A stretch of 43,571 nt of DNA from NCBI GenBank assembly GCA_020851565.1, contig JADZCN010000078.1:1-43571 (forward strand), written 5' to 3'. This document shows, piece by piece, positions 15,488 to 23,844 of this stretch. The DNA comes from Acidobacteriota bacterium. GTDB lineage: Bacteria > Acidobacteriota > Vicinamibacteria > Vicinamibacterales > UBA2999. Under the pieces are notes generated by a model that was not told the origin of the DNA, ran no database searches, and saw only the letters and a list, made by a program, of their open reading frames with translations. Numbering within the stretch: position 1 is the stretch's first letter; each line of letters starts with the position of its first letter. Position numbers and translations under genes: made by a program.

Positions 15488-16177
15488 TCAGACCCTGTCA
15501 AACGCGATCTGCGCGGCCGCGACACGTTCCTGCACGAATTCCCGCACCTCCCGTCCGTCATCGGGAATGAACCACCCGATGGCGGCCATGCCCGTCGCTC
15601 CGCACGCGACCAGCCGGGGCACGTCCGCCGCCGTCAGGCCGCCAATCGCCACCACCGGGATGCCGCCCGACGCCGCCACTACCGCCTCAAGGCCGTCCCA
15701 CCCCAGCAGACGCCATCCTTCGGGCTTCGACGCGGTATCCTGGACCGTCCCTGCCATGAGGTACGACGCGCCGCCCGACTGCCGCGCGCCCTCCGCCGAG
15801 TGCACCGACCGGCCCGTCACCCAGGCGTCCCCGGTGCCGGCGAGCCGCCTCACCTCGTCCACGCCGAGTCCCCGCTCCGGCAGGTGTACGCCCGCCGCCC
15901 CGACCGCCAGCGCGACGTCCAGCCGGTCGTTCACGACGATGCGCCCCTGGCTCCCCGGGACCTCCACGAAAACCGTCCGCAGGAACCGCGACAGCGGGCC
16001 GGCCTCCATGTCCGGCTCGCGCACCTGGATGAGGTCCACTCCACCCGCGACCGCGCCCCGAATCTGCTCGACCATGGCGGTCCGCCAGCCGTCTTCTCCC
16101 GTCCCGGCTGCGCGCGCTAGGCGTCGCCGGTCGGTCACGAGCACCACCCGCGGCCAGACCGCGTGGAGGTCAGGCAT
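15488..16177 (-). CDS. Thiamine phosphate synthase / TenI family protein
   Basis: 229 residues from the ATG at 16177. It is a TIM barrel of the ThiE/TenI family: VVLVTDRRRLAR at the start, GVDLIQVREPDM, RIVVNDRLDVALAVGAAGVHLPE and the phosphate-binding IPVVAIGGLTAADVPRL with GATGMAAIGWF. ThiE couples HMP-pyrophosphate and thiazole phosphate; TenI isomerises the thiazole. The usual QLREK motif of ThiE reads QVREPD here, without the Lys, and HLPERGL is more TenI-like, so I leave the symbol blank. No other thiamine gene is nearby. Its start overlaps the small membrane protein by 8 bases. Confidence 0.72.
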   Translation of the reverse strand: MPDLHAVWPRVVLVTDRRRLARAAGTGEDGWRTAMVEQIRGAVAGGVDLIQVREPDMEAGPLSRFLRTVFVEVPGSQGRIVVNDRLDVALAVGAAGVHLPERGLGVDEVRRLAGTGDAWVTGRSVHSAEGARQSGGASYLMAGTVQDTASKPEGWRLLGWDGLEAVVAASGGIPVVAIGGLTAADVPRLVACGATGMAAIGWFIPDDGREVREFVQERVAAAQIAFDRV

Positions 16178-16427
16178 CCGGTCCCGGCACGGCCGCGTTG
16201 TCGGCCCGGCGTCCCACGACACCCGCCAGGTCCGACAGCGCGAACCAGATGTTCACGAGCCCGAGGCCCGAAATCGCCCCGCGCAGGTAGTTGTTCGTGA
16301 TGACCGCGTGGACCGCGGGGACGAGGTCACCGAAGTAGTTCCGCTCCCAGAACACGGACCATGGAACGACGAGAAGCAGCAGCCCGACCTCGAGGAGCAG
16401 GGCGATCAGAAGGAGCCGACGGAACAG
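16170..16427 (-). CDS. Small two-helix membrane protein with uncertain start
   Basis: The continuous frame codes for about 85 residues with two membrane segments, LLLIALLLEVGLLLLVVPW and NNYLRGAISGLGLVNIWFAL, separated by FWERNYFGDLVPAVHA. No ATG, GTG or TTG exists in frame before the first segment; only a CTG at 16427, or a GTG at 16355 that would lose that segment. The frame is the same as that of the TPR gene, two codons after its TGA. A TTG overlapping that TGA (16434-16432) lies in the neighbouring frame, and removing one base after its second codon would give MTLFRRLLLIALL, a natural start. Either CTG is used or a one-base frameshift is present. The family is unknown. Confidence 0.55.
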   Translation of the reverse strand: MFRRLLLIALLLEVGLLLLVVPWSVFWERNYFGDLVPAVHAVITNNYLRGAISGLGLVNIWFALSDLAGVVGRRADNAAVPGPDA

Positions 16428-16430
16428 ACG

Positions 16431-18230
16431 TCAACCTCTGGCCTTCGCCCGCGACAGCGAGTCGATGCGATTGCCGACGTCCCGGTATCCACCGGACTCG
16501 GCCTCGAGCTCCACGAACACAGCCAGGGCCCGCGAGCTCTCCCCCGCGGTTTCGAGCGTGGAAGCCAGGTCGTAGAGCAGCGCGCGGCCGGCATCCGCCG
16601 TCGGCGCCGGGGCTTCGGCGGCCCGCTCGAACCACTCGATGGCCCTGGCCGGCTGCTGCTGTTCGAGATAGAGCCGTCCCAGCATGGACGCCGCGTCGAA
16701 GCGCTGGCGGGGCGAACGGGCCGCGATTTCCAGGGCCGAGATCGCGTCCTCCGTCATCCCCATGTCCTGGTAGGTCAACGCCAGCCGGTACTGTTCGGCC
16801 GCAGCGTCCTCGGCCGCCGGCTCGACTCCCGTAGCCTGCTCGGGCATCACCGCGCTGGCGTTGCGCGCTCCCTCGGACCGCGTCCGTGCCGCGCGATCCC
16901 CACCCTTCGCGGGCGCGGGCGCATCCGGCGCAGCGGCCTTGGGGGTCGCCGGCCCGGTCGCCGGCTTGAAGTCGGTCCCTTCGTTCAGGTCGATGAAGTC
17001 GGCGGCCATGAACGGGCTCTCGCCGCTGAGGCGGGCGGCGATGATGGCGTCGGGATCGGCCTCACCAAGCATGACGAGCGACTTGCGGAATCGCTCGATA
17101 TTGGCCCGGTTCCAGGGCTCGCGCGCGACGAGGTCCTCGCTGATGATCCGCGCCTCGAGGCCGCGGCCCACCTCCAGGTACGCGTCAGCCAGCTGGGCCT
17201 GGGCTTCGTACATCGTGGCCTCGAGCTGACCGTCGACGCAGATCTCGACGAGGCGCATCAGCGCGACGAGGTGGAAGCGGACACGCGTGACGAACTCGTG
17301 GAGCGCCGCGGCGGCCGCCGCGTAATCCCCGGCCTGCAGCGCCGTGTCGGCAACGGCGTCGATGACGTGGTAGCCGGCCTCGGGCGAGGACTCGGCCAGG
17401 CGGCACCCCAGCACGACGGCCGCCTCGCGGCACGACGCGTCGAGGGTGAGCGCCCGCATCACTGCCGCACGGCCTTCGTCCAGGCGCCCCTCGGTGAGGG
17501 CGCACTCGCCCAGGGCGAGCCACAGGGCCGCGTTCGCCCCGGCGGTTTCCGGCGTCAGGAACTGCCGCGCACGCGCGAGATCGCCGCGCCCGACGAAGGC
17601 CTGCGCCAGCGTCGTCGCGGCGGCCGTGTCGGACGGGTCGAGGGCGGCCACCTCCGCGAGCACGTTGATGTGCTCGTCGGCCCGGCCGGCATCGGACAGC
17701 CGCCCGGCCACATCGCGGAACTCGCTGAGGGCGGTGGTGAAGTCGCCGATGTCGGCCGCAGCCCGCGCGGCCAGGAGCCGCGCGTCGAGGTCCTCGGGGT
17801 CCAGCGTGCCCAGCCGGATGCTCATCTCGGCCGCGCCGCGCTGGTCTCCGCGTGCCTTGCGCCGATCCGAGAGCTGCTGGAAGTACTGCTTGGCATCGGC
17901 CAGCAGGCCCTGCCGTGCGGCGATCTCCGCCAGTTGGAGCAGCGCCGCTTCCTCACCGGGCTTGAACTTGACGATTTTCTTGTAGAGGGCGGCGGCCTTC
18001 GGGTAGAAGCCTTCCGAAGCCAGGTGGTCCGCGATGCGCAGGTACTGCGCGATGCCCTTGTCGGTCTGGCCCGCCCGGACGAAGAGATCGCCGAGGGCGT
18101 TGGCGCTGTTCCAGTCCCGGGGCTGTGCTTCGACGACCTTGACGTACTCGGCGATGGCCGCGTCGATGCGGCCCTGCCTCAACGCCTTCTCGGCGCTCTT
18201 GAGCGCCCCTTCACGATCGAACGGCGGCAC
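16431..18230 (-). CDS. Large cytoplasmic TPR protein
   Basis: 599 residues, GTG start at 18230, eleven bases after rnhB. It has tandem TPRs in two blocks: about residues 8-340 (ALKSAEKALRQGRIDAAIAEYVKVVEAQP, split as typical helices A and B) and about 475-590 (AAEQYRLALTYQDMGMTEDAI). Between them lies a low-complexity Ala/Pro/Gly linker at about 410-470. No signal peptide or membrane segment is seen. TPRs bind other proteins; the partner is unknown. Such proteins are common in Acidobacteria and Deltaproteobacteria beside housekeeping genes. The small membrane protein begins immediately after its stop in the same frame, which may point to a former or conditional fusion. Confidence 0.8.
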   Translation of the reverse strand: MPPFDREGALKSAEKALRQGRIDAAIAEYVKVVEAQPRDWNSANALGDLFVRAGQTDKGIAQYLRIADHLASEGFYPKAAALYKKIVKFKPGEEAALLQLAEIAARQGLLADAKQYFQQLSDRRKARGDQRGAAEMSIRLGTLDPEDLDARLLAARAAADIGDFTTALSEFRDVAGRLSDAGRADEHINVLAEVAALDPSDTAAATTLAQAFVGRGDLARARQFLTPETAGANAALWLALGECALTEGRLDEGRAAVMRALTLDASCREAAVVLGCRLAESSPEAGYHVIDAVADTALQAGDYAAAAAALHEFVTRVRFHLVALMRLVEICVDGQLEATMYEAQAQLADAYLEVGRGLEARIISEDLVAREPWNRANIERFRKSLVMLGEADPDAIIAARLSGESPFMAADFIDLNEGTDFKPATGPATPKAAAPDAPAPAKGGDRAARTRSEGARNASAVMPEQATGVEPAAEDAAAEQYRLALTYQDMGMTEDAISALEIAARSPRQRFDAASMLGRLYLEQQQPARAIEWFERAAEAPAPTADAGRALLYDLASTLETAGESSRALAVFVELEAESGGYRDVGNRIDSLSRAKARG

Positions 18231-18241
18231 GGTGGTGGCCC

Positions 18242-18865
18242 TCAGGCAATCGTATCAAACAGCGTCGGCGTCCTGAACGACCGCCGATGCTGCACGGAAT
18301 AGCCGAACCTTGCCACCGCAGCCAGGTGGTCAGCGGTGGCATATCCCTTATGTCGGTCGAACCCGTACCGAGGATCAGTGGTGTGCAGCGACGCCATCAG
18401 CCGGTCGCGCGTGACCTTGGCCATGATGGAGGCTGCGGCGATGGCCGCCGCCCGCCGATCCCCTCCCACGACGCCGCGCTGGGCCATCAGGAGGTCGGGA
18501 ATGCGGAACGCGTCCACCAGCACCGCGTCCGGCAAGGGGGAAAGCGCCAGGACGGCCTGCTGCATGGCGCGCAGCGTGGCGTGGTGGATGTTAATACGAT
18601 CAATCTCGGGCGGATCAACCGAGGCCACCGCCCAGGCGACAGCATTGCGCGCAATTTCATCAAATAAGCGCGCCCGGGCGGCCGGGGTGAGCAGCTTCGA
18701 GTCGGCCAGGCCCGGGATGTGGCGGTGGGGGTGAAGGATCACGGCCCCGGCCATGACCGGGCCAGCCAGGCACCCCCGACCCACCTCGTCCACGCCGGCG
18801 ATATGGACGAACCCGTATCGCCGGAGGACGTTCTCGATCGTCCGCCGCGCGACGGTCCGGGACAC
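18242..18865 (-). CDS. rnhB: Ribonuclease HII
   Basis: 207 residues. RNase HII cuts RNA in RNA-DNA hybrids, including single ribonucleotides in DNA. The active-site acids are seen in AGVDEVGRGCLAGPV (Asp and Glu), in the strand VLVDAFRIPDLL and in the ASIMAKVTRDRLM region; the C-terminal YGFDRHKGYATADHL is characteristic. The GTG start at 18865 lies one base after the rplS stop. The order trmD, rplS, rnhB is widely conserved. Confidence 0.94.
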   Translation of the reverse strand: MSRTVARRTIENVLRRYGFVHIAGVDEVGRGCLAGPVMAGAVILHPHRHIPGLADSKLLTPAARARLFDEIARNAVAWAVASVDPPEIDRINIHHATLRAMQQAVLALSPLPDAVLVDAFRIPDLLMAQRGVVGGDRRAAAIAAASIMAKVTRDRLMASLHTTDPRYGFDRHKGYATADHLAAVARFGYSVQHRRSFRTPTLFDTIA

Positions 18866-18866
18866 C

Positions 18867-19211
18867 CTAGCTCTTCTTGACTTCCTTCATGCGGGCGGCC
18901 TTGCCCTTCAGCTCGCGCAGGAAGTACAGCTTGGCGCGGCGGACCTTGGCCGAGCGCACGACGTCCACTTTCTGGATGGTCGGCGAGTGCGTCGGGAAGA
19001 TGCGCTCGACGCCCTGGCCGAACGACACCTTGCGGACGGTGAACGTCGAGCGGATGCCGCCGCGGCGCAGGTTGATCACCACGCCCTCGAACACCTGGAT
19101 GCGTTCCTTGTCGCCTTCCTTGACGCGCACGTGCACCCGCACCGTGTCGCCCGGCTTCATCCGCGGCCGCTCGACGAGCTGCGCCTTCTCCACCATCTCC
19201 ATCGCGGTCAT
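18867..19211 (-). CDS. rplS: 50S ribosomal protein L19
   Basis: 114 residues from the ATG at 19211, preceded by GGGAG and AGAGG. The open frame begins seven codons earlier, but [12 protein letters not shown] is the natural L19 start. L19 sits at the interface of the two ribosomal subunits. Recognisable blocks are [26 protein letters not shown], split as PGDTVRVHV and [11 protein letters not shown], then [17 protein letters not shown], and [17 protein letters not shown] near the C-terminus. Confidence 0.96.
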   Translation of the reverse strand: MTAMEMVEKAQLVERPRMKPGDTVRVHVRVKEGDKERIQVFEGVVINLRRGGIRSTFTVRKVSFGQGVERIFPTHSPTIQKVDVVRSAKVRRAKLYFLRELKGKAARMKEVKKS

Positions 19212-19242
19212 GACCTCTGGCTCCCTTCTCAACCGTCCGTCC

Positions 19243-19989
19243 CTACTCGGGGCGTTCGCCCGTGCCGGCCCACTCGTGCAGCCAGCGTCGTTCCTCGTCG
19301 TCGAGCTCGGCGGTCTCCAGCAACTCGGGCCGCCGCTCGAGTGTTCGCCTGAGCGCCTGCTGCCGGCGCCAGCGGCGAATCTCGCCGTGGTGCCCCGAGG
19401 TCAGCACCTCGGGCACCGCCATCCCCGCGAACACCGCGGGGCGCGTGTAATGCGGGTAGTCAAGCAACCCGCGTCCGAACGAATCGGCCTCGACCGACTG
19501 GTCGTCGCCGACGACCCCGGGCACCAGCCGCGCCACCGCATCGACCAGCACGAGCGCGGGCCGCTCGCCGCCCGACAGCACATAGTCGCCGATGGACACC
19601 TCGTCGGTCGCCCATCGCTCGCGGACCCGCTCGTCCACACCCTCGTAGCGCCCGCAGAGCGCCACGACGTGCCCCAGGCCCGCCAGCCGCCGCGCTTCAA
19701 CCTGCGTGAAGCGCCGGCCCGCGGGCGTCAACAGCACCACCGCGCCCGGCTGCCCCCGTCGGGCGATGATGGCGTCCATCGCCGCGAAAAACGGCTCCGG
19801 CTTCATCACCATGCCGGGTCCGCCGCCGAACGGCACATCGTCCACGACGTGGTGCCGGTCGGTCGTGAAATCGCGGAGGTTGTGCACCGCGATGTCCAGC
19901 ACGCCGCGCCCTCGCGCGCGGCCCACCACGCCTTCCGCGAGGCCGGCCTCGACCATCCCCGGAAAGATCGTGACGATGTCGAAACGCAT
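19243..19989 (-). CDS. trmD: tRNA (guanine-37-N1)-methyltransferase
   Basis: 248 residues, normal TrmD size. TrmD methylates G37 next to the anticodon using S-adenosylmethionine, which prevents frameshifting. It begins [10 protein letters not shown] and has the SAM-binding trefoil-knot motifs [12 protein letters not shown] and [10 protein letters not shown], plus the catalytic-region [12 protein letters not shown] and [10 protein letters not shown]. The ATG at 19989 lies 7 bases downstream of the rimM stop. Confidence 0.97.
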   Translation of the reverse strand: MRFDIVTIFPGMVEAGLAEGVVGRARGRGVLDIAVHNLRDFTTDRHHVVDDVPFGGGPGMVMKPEPFFAAMDAIIARRGQPGAVVLLTPAGRRFTQVEARRLAGLGHVVALCGRYEGVDERVRERWATDEVSIGDYVLSGGERPALVLVDAVARLVPGVVGDDQSVEADSFGRGLLDYPHYTRPAVFAGMAVPEVLTSGHHGEIRRWRRQQALRRTLERRPELLETAELDDEERRWLHEWAGTGERPE

Positions 19990-19996
19990 CCGGCGC

Positions 19997-20599
19997 CTAC
20001 AGTTCCAGCAGCCCCGGCGGCGGCCGCACCGTGATGCGGCGAGCGGTCACGTCCACCGTGCAAATCTCGTCCGCCAGCGGAATCTCGTGCCGGCGTCCCG
20101 GGCCGTCGACCACCAGCCGGCTCTGGCCCTCACCCTCCACGGCGATCACCCGCCCCACCAGATCCCCGTCAGCGGTCACCACCTGACAGCCAATCAGCTC
20201 GTGGTGATAGTAGTGCCCCTCGGGCAGCGCCTGCTGCTCGGCGGCATCGATCCGCAATTCCGCGCCGGCATACCGCTCGGCCTCGCCAATCGAGGTCACG
20301 CCCGCCAGCCCGATGACCGGCCGCCCCTGGTGTATCCGCGCCGCCGTCACCTCGGAGGTCGTCCGCGTGCCGTCGGAGAGTCGGGTCTCGAATCGAGCCC
20401 CCACGCGAAACCGATCCTCGATGAAGTCGGTGTGGGGGTTCACGATTACCTGTCCCTTGTTGCCATGCGTCCGCGCCACGATGCCCACGAGAATCAGGTC
20501 GTCCCAGTCCGGCGGCTTCCCGACTCCCGAGCCTTCGACTGGCTCAGGCTCGCCCCGAGCCTCGTCGAGAGGCGACTCCCGGTTCCCGACGCCCGACAC
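19997..20599 (-). CDS. rimM: 16S rRNA processing protein RimM with repeat-derived N-terminal extension
   Basis: 200 residues from the GTG at 20599, the only usual start between the KH gene stop and the conserved domain. RimM binds ribosomal protein S19 and helps 30S maturation. Its N-terminal barrel begins at [20 protein letters not shown], and the PRC-barrel follows from about residue 115 ([14 protein letters not shown]). The first 33 residues ([20 protein letters not shown]) are not part of the RimM fold: they are encoded by a hairpin element (20532-20572) flanked by CGACTCCC repeats. The extension is probably unstructured. Confidence 0.92.
   Translation of the reverse strand: MSGVGNRESPLDEARGEPEPVEGSGVGKPPDWDDLILVGIVARTHGNKGQVIVNPHTDFIEDRFRVGARFETRLSDGTRTTSEVTAARIHQGRPVIGLAGVTSIGEAERYAGAELRIDAAEQQALPEGHYYHHELIGCQVVTADGDLVGRVIAVEGEGQSRLVVDGPGRRHEIPLADEICTVDVTARRITVRPPPGLLEL
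20521..20580. repeat. REP/MITE-like hairpin element with 8-bp flanking direct repeats
   Basis: The core AGGCTCG-CCC-CGAGCCT (20546-20562) is a perfect 7-bp hairpin. CCTTCGAC (20532-20539) and GTCGAGAGG (20564-20572) extend it outward with one bulge and an internal loop. CGACTCCC occurs on both sides (20521-20528 and 20573-20580), like a target duplication. The wording CTTCGACTGGCTCAGG resembles the dispersed CTTCGAC-GCTCAGG elements of many environmental genomes. It lies inside the 5' coding part of rimM. Confidence 0.7.
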
Positions 20600-20606
20600 C
20601 CCGCGA

Positions 20607-20849
20607 TCAGTCCCTGATGTCGAGGGTGACCCGCTTGCCCTCGGCCTCGGCGGCAGCTGCCAACAACGTCCTGATGGCCGCTGCGGTTCGTCCCTGGCGG
20701 CCGATGACGCGCCCGAGATCGCCCGGCGCCAGCTCCAGCTCGTAGACCGTCTGGCCGCGCCGCTCGGTCTCGCGGACCTGCACGGCATCCGGTTCATCGG
20801 CCAGCGCGCGGGCCACGGCTTCGACGAGGCCCTTCAAGTCCGCTGCCAC
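20607..20849 (-). CDS. khpA: KH-domain RNA-binding protein (KhpA/YlqC family)
   Basis: 80 residues, GTG start at 20849. It has a single KH domain with the GxxG loop in LGRVIGRQGRTAAAIRTLL and the typical N-terminal LKGLVEAVARALADEPDAV. KhpA proteins bind structured RNA and sit between rpsP and rimM in many bacteria, as here; roles in ribosome and small-RNA biology have been described in some species. Ten bases separate it from rpsP upstream and 7 from rimM downstream. Confidence 0.92.
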   Translation of the reverse strand: MAADLKGLVEAVARALADEPDAVQVRETERRGQTVYELELAPGDLGRVIGRQGRTAAAIRTLLAAAAEAEGKRVTLDIRD

Positions 20850-20859
20850 GACGGCGCCC

Positions 20860-21153
20860 CTACGCGGGCGGCGCCACCGGCGCCGCGGTCACCGGCTCGG
20901 CGACCACTCCACGATCCTTCGTGAGGTGACGCGCCAGCAGCGTACGCACCGAGTCCGAGGGGCGGGCGCCCTTCGAGATCCAGTGCTCCACGCGGGCCTT
21001 GTCGATCTCGACCACGGCCGGCTTCATCCGCGGGTTGTAGAACCCGATCACCTCGAGAAAGCTTCCCTCGCGCGGGGTGCGCCCCTCGGTGACGACCACG
21101 CGATAGTACGGCCGCTTCTTCGACCCCGTGCGACGCATCCGAATACTCAGCAT
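20860..21153 (-). CDS. rpsP: 30S ribosomal protein S16
   Basis: 97 residues from the ATG at 21153, preceded by GTGAGGCGAG. S16 is an early-binding protein of the small subunit. The family is plain from IRMRRTGSKKRPYYRVVV, then DSRSPR-like GRTPREGSFLEVIGFYNP and WISKGARPSDSVRTLLA. An Ala/Pro-rich tail follows the fold. It lies between ffh and the KH gene, a conserved arrangement. Confidence 0.96.
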   Translation of the reverse strand: MLSIRMRRTGSKKRPYYRVVVTEGRTPREGSFLEVIGFYNPRMKPAVVEIDKARVEHWISKGARPSDSVRTLLARHLTKDRGVVAEPVTAAPVAPPA

Positions 21154-21164
21154 GTTCTCTCGCC

Positions 21165-22523
21165 TCACTTCATCAGACTGAACGGACTCTTCTTCTTCTT
21201 CCTCGGCGGCGCGGCGATGGGCTCGCCCGTCATCTGGCCCACCATCTTCAGCATCCGCTGCATCTCGCCGAACTGCTTGAGCAGCCGGTTCACGTCCTCG
21301 ACCGCCGTCCCGCTGCCCCGCGCGACACGCTTGCGCCGGCTGCCGTCGAGCAGCTCGGCGTACTTGCGCTCCTCCGGCGTCATCGAGTTGATGATCGCCT
21401 CGACCCGCCGCAGCTGCCGCTCGTCGGGCTTCTGCTCGGCGAGCTGCTTCATGGCACCCATGCCGGGCAGCATCCCGAGGATGTTCTCGAGCGGCCCCAT
21501 CTTCTTCAGCGTGCGCAGCTGGTCCCGGAAGTCCTCGAGCGTGAAGCCGCCCTTCCGGATCTTCTCCTCGAGGCGCCCGGCCTCGGTCGCGTCGACCGCT
21601 TCCTCGGCCTTCTCGATGAGCGACAGCACGTCGCCCATGCCCAGCAGGCGCGACACGAAGCGGTCGGCATAGAAGGGCTCGAGATCCTCCAGCCGCTCGC
21701 CGCTGCCCACGAACGCGATGGGCACGCCGACGACCGACACCACCGAGAGCGCCGCGCCGCCCCGCGCGTCGCCGTCGGCCTTGCTCAGCACGACGCCGGT
21801 GACGCCGATCTGCCGGTTGAACTCGCCGGCGCTCTTGATGGCGTCCTGCCCCGTCATCGCGTCGGCGACGTACAGCAGGTCGCTCGGCTCCACGGCCTGC
21901 GTGATCGCCACGAGCTCCTGCATCAGCTCGTCGTCGATGTGCAGGCGGCCCGCGGTGTCCACGATGACGACGTCGTTGCCCACCGCGCGGGCTTCGGCCA
22001 GCGCGCCCTTCGCGCGCGCGACCGGGTCCATCTGGCCCGCGGGATCGTGCACGCGCACGCCCGCATTCTCCGCCACGACCGAAAGCTGCTGGATGGCCGC
22101 CGGGCGCCGCACGTCGGTGGACACCACGATCGGGTGCCGGCCCTGCTTGGCGAGCCACTTCGCGAGCTTGCCCGTGGTGGTCGTCTTGCCGGAGCCCTGC
22201 AGCCCCAGCATCAGGATGACGCGCGGCCGCGCGGCCGTCTCGACCAGCCCGCCCTTCGCGTCACCGAAGAGCGCGAGCAGCTCGTCGCGGACGATCTTGA
22301 CGACCTGCTGGCTCGGCGTGAGGCTCTTCAGGACCGTCTGGTCCATCGCGCGATCGCGCACGCGATCCACGAAGGCCTTGACGACCTTGAAATTGACGTC
22401 GGCCTCGAGCAGCGCCATCCGGATTTCCCGGAGCGCGTTCTCGACCGTCCCTTCCGTGAGGCGCGTCTCCCCGCGGATGGACTGGAAGACGTCCTGCAGC
22501 CGCTGGCTCAGTTGATCGAACAC
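21165..22523 (-). CDS. ffh: Signal recognition particle protein Ffh
   Basis: 452 residues, GTG start at 22523. Ffh is the SRP GTPase that binds 4.5S RNA and signal sequences of nascent membrane proteins and docks with FtsY. It has an N domain, the G domain with LGLQGSGKTTTTGKLAK near residue 105, STDVRRPAAIQQL, VDTAGRLHIDDELM and SKADGDARGGAALS, and the Met-rich M domain (about 310-430) with the RNA-binding RRKRVARGSGTAVEDVNRLL. It ends in a Lys-rich tail. It has its own leader with a -10 box and a hairpin immediately before the start. Confidence 0.97.
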   Translation of the reverse strand: MFDQLSQRLQDVFQSIRGETRLTEGTVENALREIRMALLEADVNFKVVKAFVDRVRDRAMDQTVLKSLTPSQQVVKIVRDELLALFGDAKGGLVETAARPRVILMLGLQGSGKTTTTGKLAKWLAKQGRHPIVVSTDVRRPAAIQQLSVVAENAGVRVHDPAGQMDPVARAKGALAEARAVGNDVVIVDTAGRLHIDDELMQELVAITQAVEPSDLLYVADAMTGQDAIKSAGEFNRQIGVTGVVLSKADGDARGGAALSVVSVVGVPIAFVGSGERLEDLEPFYADRFVSRLLGMGDVLSLIEKAEEAVDATEAGRLEEKIRKGGFTLEDFRDQLRTLKKMGPLENILGMLPGMGAMKQLAEQKPDERQLRRVEAIINSMTPEERKYAELLDGSRRKRVARGSGTAVEDVNRLLKQFGEMQRMLKMVGQMTGEPIAAPPRKKKKSPFSLMK

Positions 22524-22547
22524 GGGTTTCCCATCAGGCGCAAACCC
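22524..22547 (-). promoter_or_regulatory. Hairpin abutting the ffh start codon
   Basis: In the mRNA, GGGTTT (22547-22542) can pair with AAACCC (22529-22524) around a 12-base loop, and the GTG start follows at once. The loop contains GATGGG, the best candidate ribosome binding site, so folding could limit initiation. Confidence 0.35.
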
Positions 22548-22549
22548 TT

Positions 22550-22555
22550 ATCCTA
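22550..22555 (-). promoter_or_regulatory. Putative -10 box for ffh
   Basis: TAGGAT on the minus strand lies in the 52-base gap between ribBA and ffh, 26 bases before the ffh GTG. It matches the -10 form seen upstream of purC. No convincing -35 box is visible. Confidence 0.35.
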
Positions 22556-22575
22556 GTTGAGTTTCAGGGTGTCCG

Positions 22576-23844
22576 TCAAACCGACTTCAGCCGGTGCCCC
22601 AGCTTGTCCTTCTTCACCTTCAGGTAGCGGCGCGTCGTCTCGGAGGCCGGGATCTCCAGCGGGAGCGTGGAGGCGACCGCGAGCCCGTACCCCTGCAGGC
22701 CCACGAACTTGCGCGGGTTGTTCGTCAGCAGGCGCATGGTCCGGACGCCCAGGCTCCGCAGGATCTGGGCCCCGATCCCGTAATCACGCTGGTCGGCCTT
22801 GAACCCCAGGCGCTCGTTGGCCTCGACGGTGTCGAGGCCCTGGTCCTGCAGGGCGTAGGCGCGGAGCTTGTTGGCAAGGCCGATCCCCCGCCCCTCCTGG
22901 TTCAGATACAGGAGGATACCCCGACCTTCCTGGGCGATGCGGCTCATCGCCGCGTGCAGCTGCGGGCCGCAGTCGCAGCGGGCCGAGTGGAAGACGTCCC
23001 CGGTCAGGCACTTGGAGTGCACGCGCACCAGGACGTTCTCGCCGCCCCCGATGTCCCCGCACACCAGCGCCACGTGTGTCTGGCCGTCGATGACGCTCTC
23101 GAATCCGTGGATGCGGAAGGGCCCGTGCTCGGTCGGCAGATCCGCCTCGGCCACTTTCCGAACGAGCCCCTCCGTCCGCATGCGGTACCGGATCAGGTCC
23201 GCCACCGTGATCATGAGCAGCTTGTGCCGCTTCGCGAACTTGGCGAGCTCCGGCACGCGCGCCATGCTGCCGTCCCGGCTGGCAATCTCGCAGATCACGC
23301 CGGCGGGATACAAGCCGGCGATGCGCGCCAGGTCCACCGCGGCCTCGGTCTGGCCGGCGCGCACCAGCACGCCGCCATCGCGCGCACGGAGGGGGAACAC
23401 GTGGCCGGGCCGCGCGAGGTCCTCCGGCCGCGTGCGCGGCGCGATGGCCACGGCCACCGTTCGCGCGCGGTCGGTCGCCGAGATCCCCGTCGTCGTGCCC
23501 TTGCGGGCCTCGATGCCGACGCAGAACGCGGTCTCGAATTGCGTGGAGTTCTGCTGCGCCGGCACCTGCAGCGGAATCTGGAGCTCGTCGAGGCGGGCAC
23601 CCGTCATCGGCATGCAGATCAGCCCGCGCCCGTAGGTCATCATGAAGTTGATGGCCTCGGGCGTCACCTTCTCGGCCGCGATGGTCAGGTCGCCTTCGTT
23701 CTCCCGGTCCTCATCGTCCACGACGATCAGCATCGCGCCCCGCTTGAAGGCGGCGATGGCGTCTTCGATTGGTGCGAAGGGACCGCGCCGGCTGGCGCCC
23801 CGCGCAATCCGCATCCGGGACGTGCCCGCTCGTCTCTGTGTCAT
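22576..23844 (-). CDS. ribBA: Bifunctional DHBP synthase / GTP cyclohydrolase II
   Basis: 422 residues from the ATG at 23844, which overlaps ribE as ATGA. The RibB half (about 25-225) makes dihydroxybutanone phosphate from ribulose 5-phosphate; motifs are [26 protein letters not shown] and [14 protein letters not shown]. The RibA half (about 230-422) opens GTP to start riboflavin synthesis; its zinc site is [17 protein letters not shown] and its substrate site [13 protein letters not shown] and RLLTNNPRK. Both halves keep their key residues. It follows ribD and ribE, giving three riboflavin genes in a row; lumazine synthase (ribH) is not in the window. Confidence 0.96.
   Translation of the reverse strand: MTQRRAGTSRMRIARGASRRGPFAPIEDAIAAFKRGAMLIVVDDEDRENEGDLTIAAEKVTPEAINFMMTYGRGLICMPMTGARLDELQIPLQVPAQQNSTQFETAFCVGIEARKGTTTGISATDRARTVAVAIAPRTRPEDLARPGHVFPLRARDGGVLVRAGQTEAAVDLARIAGLYPAGVICEIASRDGSMARVPELAKFAKRHKLLMITVADLIRYRMRTEGLVRKVAEADLPTEHGPFRIHGFESVIDGQTHVALVCGDIGGGENVLVRVHSKCLTGDVFHSARCDCGPQLHAAMSRIAQEGRGILLYLNQEGRGIGLANKLRAYALQDQGLDTVEANERLGFKADQRDYGIGAQILRSLGVRTMRLLTNNPRKFVGLQGYGLAVASTLPLEIPASETTRRYLKVKKDKLGHRLKSV

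Noticed and set aside
16327..16635. The 102-residue frame (TTG-overlap frame) as the real small gene after the TPR protein
   Set aside because: Past the junction it encodes only Arg/Ser/Ala-rich sequence, whereas the neighbouring frame encodes two clear membrane helices.
15567..18302. A 911-residue plus-strand open frame opposite the TPR gene
   Set aside because: Antisense shadow of TPR coding; composition is Arg/Gly/His rich with no domain.
20521..20580. Insertion sequence remnant at rimM
   Set aside because: The element is about 40 bases with no transposase; a REP or MITE-like unit fits better.
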